From Flavobacterium luteolum (lineage in GTDB: Bacteria; Bacteroidota; Bacteroidia; Flavobacteriales; Flavobacteriaceae), in assembly GCF_027111275.1 (NCBI RefSeq), contig NZ_CP114286.1:1116001-1180000 (forward strand): 64,000 nt of DNA. Reading direction: 5' to 3'. Shown here piece after piece: positions 16,714 to 25,180 of this stretch. The translations under genes and the position numbers were made by a program. Numbering within the stretch: the first letter of the stretch is position 1; each line of letters begins with the position of its first letter. The notes under the pieces were generated by a model that ran no database searches, had not been told where the DNA came from, and saw only the letters and a program-made list of their open reading frames with translations.

Positions 16714-18009
16714 ATGACAAAACAAAAAGTTACTTTATTCTGGTTTAGACGTGATTTGCGTTTAGAAGACAACACAGGATTATTTCATGCCTTGCAATCA
16801 GATTTCCCTGTTGTTCCTCTTTTTATTTTCGACGATGATATTCTAGAACATCTTCCAAAAAATGATGCCAGAGTAACTTTCATTTATGATTCACTTCAAA
16901 AAATAAACGCAGAATTAAATAATCTTGATTCTTCCATCTTAATCAAAAAAGGAAAAACTACAGACGTTTGGAAATCACTAATTGAAGAATTTGATATTCA
17001 AACCGTTTTCTTTAATAAAGATTATGAACCTTTTGCCATCAAGCGTGATATAAACATAACTGCGTTATTAAAAGAAAACAACATTGAATCTTTTTCTTTT
17101 AAAGATCATGTAATTTTCGAAGAAAAAGAAATCACAAAAGCAGACGGACTTCCATACACCGTTTACACGCCTTATAAAAACAAATGGCTAGAGAAATACC
17201 ATTTTTCGGGTTCTGCTCCTGAATATGACATCAAACCTTTTCAATCTAATTTTGCAAGAAATCAATTTAACTTTCCTAATTTAAAAGAAATTGGTTTTGA
17301 AAGAAGTTCCATAAAAATAAAACCACATAACTTAACACAAATAGCCAATTACAAAGAAACGAGAGATTTTCCAGCTTTGGACAGCACTTCTTATCTTTCA
17401 CCACATTTACGTTTTGGCACTGTTAGTATTAGAAAATTAGTGAACTGGGCAAACCGAAAAAATCAGACATTTTTAAGTGAATTAATCTGGCGAGAATTCT
17501 TTATTCAAATTCTCTTTAGCTTCCCGAATTGTGTCAATCATAATTTCAAATCCAATTATGACGGAATTCAATGGCGAAATAATGAAGAAGATTTCAAGCG
17601 CTGGTGTTCTGGAACAACCGGATATCCGATGGTCGATGCTGGAATGCGTCAGTTGAATGAAACTGGATATATGCACAATCGCGTGCGTATGGTGGTAGCG
17701 AGTTTTTTATGCAAACATTTACTCATTAACTGGCAATGGGGCGAAGCTTATTTTGCAGAAAAACTTTTAGATTTCGAATTAGCTTCAAACGTAGGAAACT
17801 GGCAATGGGCAGCAGGAACGGGTTGTGATGCTGCGCCTTATTTCAGGGTTTTTAATCCCGAAATTCAGCAGCAAAAATTTGACCCAAAAGGAGAATACAT
17901 CCGCAAATGGATTCCTGAATTTGATTTTGGTTATAACGAACCTATGGTTGATCATGCTTTTGCTAGAGATCGTGCGATTGCGACTTACAAGGCTGGGATC
18001 TTGAAATAA
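16714..18009 (+). CDS. phrB: Class I CPD deoxyribodipyrimidine photolyase
   Basis: It repairs cyclobutane pyrimidine dimers in DNA with blue light, using FADH- and an antenna chromophore. 431 residues: N-terminal antenna domain (FWFRRDLRLEDNTGL), and the C-terminal FAD domain with LSPHLRFGTVSIR, LIWREFF, RWCSGTTGYPMVDAGMRQL, and the diagnostic segments HNRVRMVVASF and NWQWAAGTGCDAAPYFRVFNP. These match bacterial class I CPD photolyases and not (6-4) or CryB enzymes. Its place after the carotenoid genes and a CarH-like regulator forms a light-protection block. Confidence 0.94.
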   Translation: MTKQKVTLFWFRRDLRLEDNTGLFHALQSDFPVVPLFIFDDDILEHLPKNDARVTFIYDSLQKINAELNNLDSSILIKKGKTTDVWKSLIEEFDIQTVFFNKDYEPFAIKRDINITALLKENNIESFSFKDHVIFEEKEITKADGLPYTVYTPYKNKWLEKYHFSGSAPEYDIKPFQSNFARNQFNFPNLKEIGFERSSIKIKPHNLTQIANYKETRDFPALDSTSYLSPHLRFGTVSIRKLVNWANRKNQTFLSELIWREFFIQILFSFPNCVNHNFKSNYDGIQWRNNEEDFKRWCSGTTGYPMVDAGMRQLNETGYMHNRVRMVVASFLCKHLLINWQWGEAYFAEKLLDFELASNVGNWQWAAGTGCDAAPYFRVFNPEIQQQKFDPKGEYIRKWIPEFDFGYNEPMVDHAFARDRAIATYKAGILK

Positions 18010-18011
18010 AG

Positions 18012-18301
18012 TTTTTGTTTCAGGTTTCAAGTTTCAGGTTTACACTGGATGCTTAATTTTGTTTCACGCAGATTTTGCAGAATAAGCAGATTTATATTCA
18101 TTTTTGTCATCCTGAGGAACGAAGGATCACACACTAGAAACTCCACAATCAGAATCGATAATCTTTGTTGAGCTACGTGTGTGATCCTTCGTTCCTCAGG
18201 ATGACAAACTAAACAAAAAAAACTTTGTCAAAGTTTTAAACTTTGACAAAGTTCTATATCTAAAGTTCAGCCAACTTGAAACCTGAAACCTGAAACAAAA
18301 A
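18012..18301. repeat. Nested palindromic repeats between phrB and the ABC1-kinase gene
   Basis: Three nested inverted repeats fill this gene-free stretch. The outer arms (GTTTCAGGTTTCA from 18017 and its complement ending at 18297) belong to the family also at 1095. The middle arms 18103-18134 and 18177-18208 are perfect 32-bp copies beginning TTTGTCATCCTGAGGAACGA with a 42-base spacer. The inner arms 18221-18236 and 18238-18253 are perfect 16-bp copies (AACTTTGTCAAAGTTT). The region may also end both convergent transcripts. Confidence 0.85.
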
Positions 18302-18312
18302 GAAACTATTAA

Positions 18313-19617
18313 TTAGTATTTTAAATAATTCTCCACAACGATTTTCGCTTTCAAATCAAACATTAAATTATATAAACCAAAGAAAGTACGATTCATATAA
18401 ATAAAATGTTTAGAGCCACGATTTCCGTTCATTTTTTTGAGATTTGTATCTTCTGAAAAACGTTTTCCTAATTGGGCAATTGCGCTAAAGAATTCTTCAT
18501 CGGCAAAATCGAAAGTTTCGTTTTGAAATGGTTTCGTAAAAAGAGACAATAAATCATGAAACATTTCGGTGAAATATTCTATTTCTGCTGGCGTATCATC
18601 TGGACGAAGAATCTCCAATTCGAATAATTTCTGATTGAAAAGCTTCTCGTCTGTAATGACATTTTTATTGATCAATTCGAAATAAGGAGTGTAGAAATCA
18701 TCTGGAATTTGTTTCATACAGCCAAAATCTAAAGCGATTAACTGGTTTTGATCATCAACCAAAAAATTTCCAGGATGCGGATCTGCATGCACTTTTCTTA
18801 AAACATGAATTTGATACATATAAAAATCCCAAAGCGCCTGACCCAATTTATCACCCGCTTCTTGGTCGGTATTTTTAGCTGTGAATTCAGAAAGATGAAT
18901 TCCAGTCATCCAATCCATCGTAATAATTTTCTCTGATGAAAACTCTGGATAGTAATTCGGAAAAGTAATATTTTCAATCTTACTGCAAGCCTCAACAACT
19001 TCTTGGCTTTGTTTCAATTCTAACAAATAGTTAGTTTCTTCAATCAGTTTATCTTCGACTTCTTTAAAATATTTATCAGAATCTTTTCCCTGCAGATTAA
19101 ACATTCTTATTGCAATTGGTTTTACCAAAGCCAGATCAGAAGAAATACTATTGGCAACACCTGGATACTGAATTTTAACCGCCAGTTTTTTATCGCCTTT
19201 TTTTGCCAAATGCACTTGACCAATACTTGCCGCGTTTACCGAATTCGGATTGAATTCGTCAAAAATTTCATAAGGCGTTTTTCCAAAATTGCTTTTGAAC
19301 GTTTTTAAAACCAAAGGCGCAGAAAGAGGCGGTACAGAAAATTGCGATAACGAAAACTTTTCTACATAAGCTTGCGGAAGAAAGTTTTTATCCATACTTA
19401 ACATTTGAGCGACTTTAAGTGCACTTCCTTTTAAGCTTTTTAGTCCGTCATAAATATCTTCGGCGTTGTTCTCGTTGAGTTTGTCACGGCTCAAATCTGG
19501 ATTAACCATTTTTTCGGCATAATGCTTTACATAGTTTACACCAATTTTAGCACCCGTTTGAACCAATTTTCCCGCTCTTTCTATTTTTGAAGTTGGAATA
19601 TAATCGATTGTTTTCAT
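18313..19617 (-). CDS. ABC1/AarF (UbiB)-family kinase-like protein
   Basis: 434 residues of the ABC1 (ADCK/UbiB) family, atypical kinase-like ATPases linked to isoprenoid quinone and lipid metabolism. Visible are the Ala-rich loop NAASIGQVHLA, ion pair region, catalytic HADPHPGNFLV and DFGCMKQI. The family signature KxGQ is here Lys68-Val-Ala70-Gln71 (SALKVAQMLS), so the glycine is replaced by alanine. The start codon overlaps the stop of the TetR gene by one base, so the two are translationally coupled. It may serve menaquinone homeostasis, but the window gives no direct hint. Confidence 0.88.
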   Translation of the reverse strand: MKTIDYIPTSKIERAGKLVQTGAKIGVNYVKHYAEKMVNPDLSRDKLNENNAEDIYDGLKSLKGSALKVAQMLSMDKNFLPQAYVEKFSLSQFSVPPLSAPLVLKTFKSNFGKTPYEIFDEFNPNSVNAASIGQVHLAKKGDKKLAVKIQYPGVANSISSDLALVKPIAIRMFNLQGKDSDKYFKEVEDKLIEETNYLLELKQSQEVVEACSKIENITFPNYYPEFSSEKIITMDWMTGIHLSEFTAKNTDQEAGDKLGQALWDFYMYQIHVLRKVHADPHPGNFLVDDQNQLIALDFGCMKQIPDDFYTPYFELINKNVITDEKLFNQKLFELEILRPDDTPAEIEYFTEMFHDLLSLFTKPFQNETFDFADEEFFSAIAQLGKRFSEDTNLKKMNGNRGSKHFIYMNRTFFGLYNLMFDLKAKIVVENYLKY

Positions 19618-20276
19618 TATCTGCTGTATACTTTTTCTTTAAACAAAAATTTCCCGAAATCAATCAAATGATTCATTGGCGCAACATTCATTAATTCGAA
19701 CGAAGCATTCACAGATTTTTCAATAAAAATATCTGTCTTTTCGAAAGCCGGAGATTCATCTTCCATCCAAAATTTGATTGTCATCATTAATTGCACCCAA
19801 GATGATTCCTGAATGGCTTTTTCTTGAAATTTTTGAAATCTTTCCTGTTCCAATCTGTAATCGTCTGTCAGGATTTCAGCAACATATTCTTTAAAACTAT
19901 TTCGAAGTGTAGTTAACTGCACTAAATTTTTAAGCGGATTTTTATCCATTTTAAGCGATTGTAAAACATAGCTTCTATTGGCAGTCAGGATTTCAAAAAA
20001 AGTAAAATAAAAACTCAACATTTTATTCTTCATGTCATATCCCTGATATTCCTCATTTTTATGAAGAAGATTAATTGTGTTTTCAAAAAACAGTCGGAAT
20101 ATTTCTTTTTCTAAACCTTCTAATGTTCCAAAAAAAGCATAAAACTCGGCTTCTGTAAAATCATTTTCTTTGGCAAAATGATAAACCGATTTTGGTTTTT
20201 GACCTTTTTCCAGAACCTCTTCCATATATTTTGAAACGATATCATCTTTGGTAATTACCTTTTTTTTAGTCGCCAT
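19617..20276 (-). CDS. TetR-family transcriptional regulator
   Basis: 219 residues with a TetR-like N-terminal DNA-binding domain (IVSKYMEEVLEKG, then SVYHFAKENDFTEAEFYAFFGTLEGLEKEIF, about 13-60), followed by a helical ligand domain rich in Phe and Leu. The recognition helix departs from the consensus but the FF/YF spacing is kept. It is the first gene of a two-gene unit with the ABC1 kinase and probably controls it, perhaps also the divergent epimerase gene 98 bases away. The ligand is unknown. Confidence 0.8.
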   Translation of the reverse strand: MATKKKVITKDDIVSKYMEEVLEKGQKPKSVYHFAKENDFTEAEFYAFFGTLEGLEKEIFRLFFENTINLLHKNEEYQGYDMKNKMLSFYFTFFEILTANRSYVLQSLKMDKNPLKNLVQLTTLRNSFKEYVAEILTDDYRLEQERFQKFQEKAIQESSWVQLMMTIKFWMEDESPAFEKTDIFIEKSVNASFELMNVAPMNHLIDFGKFLFKEKVYSR

Positions 20277-20374
20277 TTTATTAAAATTTAGAATTTGCCA
20301 TAAAGGTAAACATTGTTTAAGTACCTTTACTAATCCTTAAACACTATATACTGTTAAATATATTATAAACTATT

Positions 20375-21286
20375 ATGGCTCAAAATGTTCTATTAACAGG
20401 CGGAAGCGGTTTCATTGGAAAACATTTAACAGATGTTCTCATCGAAGCCGGATTTTCTGTATCTGTTTTGAGCCGTTCAGACAGAGAAAATACTCCGAGA
20501 GTCACTTATTACAAATGGGATATCAAAAAAAATTACATTGATAAAAATGCTGTCCTAAATGCCGACTACATTATTCATCTTGCGGGAGAAGGAATCGTCG
20601 AAAAAAGATGGACTAAAAGACGAAAAAGAGCTATTCTTGAAAGCCGAATTAGACCTATAGAAATGATTTTTTCGGTTTTGGAAAACAACAATAAAAAACT
20701 AGAGGCATTTGTTTCTGCATCAGCTGTTGGTATTTATGGTGCTGTAACCAGTCATAAAATCTGTACCGAAGACACGCCTCCAGCAAATGACTTTTTAGGC
20801 ATCACTTGTCAAAAATGGGAAAATGCTGCTGATAAAATGAATTCTTTAAACATTCGAACTGTCAAAATTAGAACTGGTATCGTTTTTGGAAAAGAAGAAG
20901 GTTTTATAAAAAAGATGATTCCGACCTTTAAATCGGGTTTTGGCGCGGTATTGGGTTCGGGGAAACAATATCTCCCTTGGATTCATGTTGAAGATTTATG
21001 CCAGATTTACTTAAAAAGTCTAGAAGATTCTAAACTTGAAGGCGCTTACAATGCTTGCATAACCGATAATACAACTAATGCCCGATTTTCTAAAACATTC
21101 GCTAAATTGTTTGATTATGCTATTTGGCTTCCTAATGTTCCTCCTTTTGTACTAAAGATTTTATTGGGAGAAATGAGCATAGCAGTTTTAACTGGACAAC
21201 GTGTTTCTTCAGAAAAAATTCAGAAAACAGGTTTCGAATTTCAGTTTACTGATTTAGAAAAAACACTTATCAGCTGTATCAAATAA
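20375..21286 (+). CDS. TIGR01777-type NAD(P)-dependent epimerase (SDR39U1-like)
   Basis: 303 residues of the extended SDR superfamily. The Rossmann motif is VLLTGGSGFIGKHL at 5-18, followed by DYIIHLAGEGIVEKRWTKRRK, which is typical of the TIGR01777/YfcH group, and the C-terminal DUF1731-like part TGQRVSSEKIQKTGFEF. The exact substrate of this group is unknown. It diverges from the tetR unit and converges with the yceI gene, whose stop lies only 2 bases away. Confidence 0.88.
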   Translation: MAQNVLLTGGSGFIGKHLTDVLIEAGFSVSVLSRSDRENTPRVTYYKWDIKKNYIDKNAVLNADYIIHLAGEGIVEKRWTKRRKRAILESRIRPIEMIFSVLENNNKKLEAFVSASAVGIYGAVTSHKICTEDTPPANDFLGITCQKWENAADKMNSLNIRTVKIRTGIVFGKEEGFIKKMIPTFKSGFGAVLGSGKQYLPWIHVEDLCQIYLKSLEDSKLEGAYNACITDNTTNARFSKTFAKLFDYAIWLPNVPPFVLKILLGEMSIAVLTGQRVSSEKIQKTGFEFQFTDLEKTLISCIK

Positions 21287-21288
21287 TT

Positions 21289-21855
21289 TTATTTTAAAGT
21301 AAGCATAGTATCTTCACTTCGAACAATGCCCGTCAGTTCTGTATTAGCTGTTTTTGAAATTTTGGCAGCTATAGGAGTTGGAATCTGAATATTAAAATCA
21401 GAAACTTCAATTGGAAAATCTGAAATAACCTGAATTCCTTCCGGCACTCTTTTAATCAAAGCATTCACAATAATTTCTTTTGATTTGCCTCGTAAATTCA
21501 ATTTTCCCTTTATCTGATATTGCTTTTCAACCTCATTAATATCTTTCAAATCAAATTTTTCAATCTTCCCTTTAAATACTGCTTTAGGATAACGATCGCT
21601 TTGCATATAATTTTCATTGAAATGCTCTTGCATGAGATCCAATTTAAAACGAAAATTTTTGATGACAACAGTACAGATAAAAGTACTTGTTTTAGGTTCT
21701 AAAAGTATAGCTACTTGTCTATTTACTGCTCTAATCTCCTCAAACATAGGAACGGAGGCTTCAAAATTAATTGTCCCTGTATTAGTGAAAAATTTGTCTT
21801 GGGCAATAACAGAAAAAGCAGTAAAAAGTAAAAAAAGTAAGGTAGTTGTTTTCAT
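21289..21855 (-). CDS. YceI-family protein
   Basis: 188 residues with signal peptide (MKTTTLLFLLFTAFSVIAQ) and a YceI-like lipocalin fold: GTINFEASVPMFEEIRAVNRQ, VVIKNFRFKLDLMQEHFNENYMQSDRYPKAVFKGKI and a C-terminal strand region. YceI proteins bind long isoprenoid or fatty acyl chains in the periplasm. The DRYP segment is a family hallmark. Whether it carries isoprenoids in this organism is inference. Confidence 0.88.
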   Translation of the reverse strand: MKTTTLLFLLFTAFSVIAQDKFFTNTGTINFEASVPMFEEIRAVNRQVAILLEPKTSTFICTVVIKNFRFKLDLMQEHFNENYMQSDRYPKAVFKGKIEKFDLKDINEVEKQYQIKGKLNLRGKSKEIIVNALIKRVPEGIQVISDFPIEVSDFNIQIPTPIAAKISKTANTELTGIVRSEDTMLTLK

Positions 21856-21960
21856 AATCGTCTACGTTTAAACAATTATGTCATTCCATTTATTCTGACC
21901 AACAGAAAATAAAAAATTCAGCTTTTAATTAATCTGAAAAATAGAACGGCAATACTCAGT

Positions 21961-22030
21961 GAAAAAATTCCGTAACCCAATAATTACACTTAAAGTTACG
22001 AAATTTCTCAACGCCGAGTTCTGAGATTAA
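21961..22030. repeat. Short inverted repeat CGTAAC/GTTACG
   Basis: CGTAAC at 21971-21976 pairs with GTTACG at 21995-22000, extended by imperfect pairing and by the words CTCAG and CTGAG further out. It may be a weak terminator or a small palindromic element. Confidence 0.3.
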
Positions 22031-22090
22031 TGCTAAATATTTGTGAATTTTTTTTTCTTCTGAAAAGGGAATCGTGAGAGGTAAAAAAGA

Positions 22091-22543
22091 CTAAAATACT
22101 CTTTTTACTAATGCATAAATTACATTGATAAAAAATAAAAGCTGCGCGCCAAATAATGCAAAAATGAAAATCACTATTCCTATTTCTATTCTTTGGTTAA
22201 AACTCATGTCTTCTAAAAGTCCAACCATATCGCCAGGAATACTTTCTCTTAAAAATTTAGGCAAAACGAAAACCGCAAACAAACCTATTATGCTTATTAA
22301 AATATGAGAAACAGTCATCCAATTTATTAAACCAAAATTTAGTTTCAAAAGACCAAAATAAATAAAAGCCAATATTCCATAAATAAAAGAAATAAGAATC
22401 ATTAAATGTTTCCAAGAAATAACAAAATACGTATCATGAATATTGATTGAAACTGTTTGATTTCCTTTATAAAACCCATATAGTAGAAGAACTACTATTA
22501 ATCCTAAAAACACAAAATAAGGTTTGCTTTGTATGTAATTCAT
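22091..22543 (-). CDS. Hypothetical four-helix membrane protein resembling a cytochrome oxidase subunit I segment
   Basis: 150 residues with four hydrophobic helices. The segment SINIHDTYFVISWKHLMILISFIYG resembles helix X of haem-copper oxidase subunit I (DTYYVVAHFHYVL), but the histidine pair that binds the haem irons is reduced to one. Small proteins of this kind occur in Bacteroidota and are named cytochrome C oxidase subunit I-like. No other respiratory genes are nearby, so the likeness may reflect a structural relic rather than enzyme function. Confidence 0.65.
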   Translation of the reverse strand: MNYIQSKPYFVFLGLIVVLLLYGFYKGNQTVSINIHDTYFVISWKHLMILISFIYGILAFIYFGLLKLNFGLINWMTVSHILISIIGLFAVFVLPKFLRESIPGDMVGLLEDMSFNQRIEIGIVIFIFALFGAQLLFFINVIYALVKRVF

Positions 22544-22560
22544 TTAAAAAAAATTAGTCG

Positions 22561-22956
22561 TTAACCTTTTACCTCTGTGCAAATTTCAATTAAAAATCCA
22601 TTCAAATCTCTTGCATAAGCTACAATTTGTCCCCAAGGTTTTTCTACAGGTTCTAAAACTATAACCGCACCAAAAGAAGTTGCTTTCTGTAAAACTTCTG
22701 GAACGTTATCTGTAATGAAACCAATTTCTATTGCAAAAGGCTTATTTTCTAAACTGCTTTCAATAAAACCGTCTTTCAAACTTTGAGAAGCCAGCTTTTT
22801 TGATGCAAATGAAAGTGTCGTTTCTCCTGTACTTAATTCGCCATAATCGCCATCTGGCGTAATAAATTTTCTCGAGAACCCAAAAGCATTTTCATAAAAC
22901 GCAATAGATTCTTCAACATTTTCAACATATAAAATTGTATATCCAAACTTGACCAT
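22561..22956 (-). CDS. VOC-superfamily (glyoxalase/bleomycin resistance) protein
   Basis: 131 residues with the paired beta-alpha-beta-beta-beta modules of the vicinal oxygen chelate fold: KFGYTILYVENVEESIAFYENAFGF at the start and IVAYARDLNGFLIEICTE at the end. The terminal Glu lies where a metal ligand is expected. Substrate unknown; it may be a dioxygenase-like, isomerase-like or binding protein. It lies 17 bases upstream of the membrane protein gene on the same strand. Confidence 0.85.
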   Translation of the reverse strand: MVKFGYTILYVENVEESIAFYENAFGFSRKFITPDGDYGELSTGETTLSFASKKLASQSLKDGFIESSLENKPFAIEIGFITDNVPEVLQKATSFGAVIVLEPVEKPWGQIVAYARDLNGFLIEICTEVKG

Positions 22957-22998
22957 AATTTCTACTATTTAATGTGTATCTAATAAATATAAGAAAAT

Positions 22999-23547
22999 TT
23001 AGCTAATTTCTAGAAGGACATTATATTTTTCTAAACTCGCTAGATCTTCAATCGAATTTATATTGGTCAATTTTTCGTGTTCTTCTACTTCTTTTCTAAC
23101 CTCAATATGTTTTATTGCTTTTCTAAAACGTCGCACTTCTTCTAAATTAGATAAAATCAATCCTGGAACTGGAACGCTTTTTCCGTCTTTATCTTTGGCA
23201 ACCATTGTAAAGTAAGACGAATTACAATGTTTGATTACACCAGTCTGAATATTTTCGGCTTCTACGCGAATGCCTACGATCATCGAACTTCTTCCAACAT
23301 AATTTACAGAAGCTTTCATGGTTACTAACTCTCCTACTTCAATTGGTTTTAGAAAGTTTACCGTATCTACAGAAGCCGTTACGCAATAATTTCCGCTAAA
23401 TTTTGATGCCGATGCAAACGCAATCTGATCTAATAATAACAAAATATATCCTCCGTGAATTTTTCCGCTAAAATTGGTATGCGAAGGAAGCATTAATTCT
23501 GATATACTAACTTTTGATGATGAAACGGGTTTAAAATCTGTACTCAT
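22999..23547 (-). CDS. Acyl-CoA thioesterase (hotdog fold)
   Basis: 182 residues with an N-terminal hotdog domain of the YciA/BACH type: LMLPSHTNFSGKIHGGYILLLLDQIAFASASKF, and SVDTVNFLKPIEVGELVTMKASVNYVGRSSM. These enzymes hydrolyse acyl-CoA to free fatty acid and CoA in the cytoplasm. The C-terminal 30 residues are charged and helical. It lies 73 bases downstream of rmuC on the same strand. Confidence 0.9.
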   Translation of the reverse strand: MSTDFKPVSSSKVSISELMLPSHTNFSGKIHGGYILLLLDQIAFASASKFSGNYCVTASVDTVNFLKPIEVGELVTMKASVNYVGRSSMIVGIRVEAENIQTGVIKHCNSSYFTMVAKDKDGKSVPVPGLILSNLEEVRRFRKAIKHIEVRKEVEEHEKLTNINSIEDLASLEKYNVLLEIS

Positions 23548-23619
23548 GTTTTTATTTTTGGTATTTTTTGATTAGTTGTATTCTATATTTTTTCTCTTGC
23601 CTCTTACTTCTTTCCTCTT

Positions 23620-24993
23620 CTAATTCAATAATTCATTTTCATCTGAATTAATCGCTCTTGCAATAATATTGTCTGGAAGCGATTTCTTTGCTTTTGCTCC
23701 CATTTTTTTCAATCTTTCTACGCTCGAAATCAGATTTCCTTTTCCATCAACCAATTTATTCATTGCGCTTTCGTATTCTGTTTTGGTGTCTTTTATTTTA
23801 TTTCCAATTCGGACTAAATCGGACACAAAACCTTCAAATTTATCATATAAAGCTCCAGCTTGTCTTGCAATCTCAAAAGCATTTTCCTGCTGTTTCTGAT
23901 TGGTCCACATACTGTCAATAGTTCGCAATGTAGCCAAAAGCGTGCTTGGTGTTACAATAACAATATTTCGGTCAAAAGCTTTGGTGTATAAAGATGGATC
24001 TTCGTTTAAAGCAATAGCAAAAGCAGGTTCCATAGGAATGAAAAGCAATACAAAGTCTGGGCTTTCCATTTGGTATAAATCATGGTAATTTTTACTTCCT
24101 AACTGCTCCACATGCCTTTTTATAGAAATAACATGCTCTTTAAGAAATTCTATTTTTAAAAGTTCCGATTCTTCATTTACCCATTTTTCGTAAGCCGAAA
24201 GTGAAACTTTAGAATCGACAATCATTTTTTTACCGTCAGGAAGATTAATCACTACATCTGGCAAAACGCGGTTTCCTTCATTATTTGTAAAACTCTGCTG
24301 TACTTCGTATTCTCTTCCTTTTTCTAGTCCTGATTTTTCTAGAACACGCTCCAAAACCAATTCCCCCCAATTTCCCTGCATTTTACTGTCACCTTTTAAT
24401 GCTTTGGTAAGATTTAAGGTTTCTTTGCTCATTTGTGCGTTCATTTCGCTCAAACCAATAATCTGCTGGCGAAGCGCTGCATGATAATCGATACTTTCCT
24501 TATGAGTTTGCTCAACCTTTTGTTCAAAAACAAGAATTTTATCCTGCAAAGGCGTCAGGATATTTTTCATGTTCACTGTGTTTTGTTCGGTAAACTTAGC
24601 CGATTTTTCTTCCAGGATTTTGTTGGCAAGATTTTCAAACTCTTTAGTGAATTTTTCTTGAAGTTCGTTGATTTCGCTTTTCTGCTCTTTATGGCGTTCC
24701 CATAAATTTTCAAAATCCACTTCTTTTTTAGAAAGCTGAATTGCAAGACTGTCTTTCTCTGTCCTAATATTTTCTTTCTCAGAAATACTCAACTGTAATT
24801 GTTTCTGAAAATTATTTTTTTCGTTTTCAAATTGCTCTTTCAACATTTGCAACTGCCCATTTAAAGCATTCAATCTTTCCTCAGAAATAGCCTTTTCAGA
24901 ATTAAATTTTGACATAGAAAGCATTCTCCCTACGTAGATTCCAGCAAAAAGTGCAACAACAAAGCCTAGTAAAAACGGTAAATAATCAGACAT
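23620..24993 (-). CDS. rmuC: DNA recombination protein RmuC
   Basis: 457 residues: an N-terminal membrane helix (LPFLLGFVVALFAGIYVGRML), a long coiled coil (about 28-200, rich in Glu, Lys, Leu and Gln), and the C-terminal RmuC nuclease-like domain with LTKALKGDSKMQGNWGELVLERVLEKSG and LPDVVINLPDGKKMIVDSKVSLSAYEKW, where the PD-(D/E)xK residues are visible. RmuC proteins limit DNA inversions at short inverted repeats and take part in defence against foreign DNA, which is of interest here because the window is rich in such repeats. Confidence 0.93.
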   Translation of the reverse strand: MSDYLPFLLGFVVALFAGIYVGRMLSMSKFNSEKAISEERLNALNGQLQMLKEQFENEKNNFQKQLQLSISEKENIRTEKDSLAIQLSKKEVDFENLWERHKEQKSEINELQEKFTKEFENLANKILEEKSAKFTEQNTVNMKNILTPLQDKILVFEQKVEQTHKESIDYHAALRQQIIGLSEMNAQMSKETLNLTKALKGDSKMQGNWGELVLERVLEKSGLEKGREYEVQQSFTNNEGNRVLPDVVINLPDGKKMIVDSKVSLSAYEKWVNEESELLKIEFLKEHVISIKRHVEQLGSKNYHDLYQMESPDFVLLFIPMEPAFAIALNEDPSLYTKAFDRNIVIVTPSTLLATLRTIDSMWTNQKQQENAFEIARQAGALYDKFEGFVSDLVRIGNKIKDTKTEYESAMNKLVDGKGNLISSVERLKKMGAKAKKSLPDNIIARAINSDENELLN

Positions 24994-25180
24994 AACTAAG
25001 TTAATTTTACGTAAAAGTACGCAATAATACGTAGTGCTTAGTTTTTAAAATAGAAATTTCACTAATTCATTTTCAAATCCAACTAAACCAACATTTTATT
25101 TTTTTTGAAAAAATTTTAACCTCAACGCAACCTTTTTTTAAAAGCACTATCTACTAAGATATAAACCTATTAAAATAATT

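Noticed and set aside
18103..18208. Insertion sequence or MITE remnant with a transposase
   Set aside because: No transposase frame lies inside or near the elements and I could not see certain target-site duplications; REP-like palindrome is the safer name.
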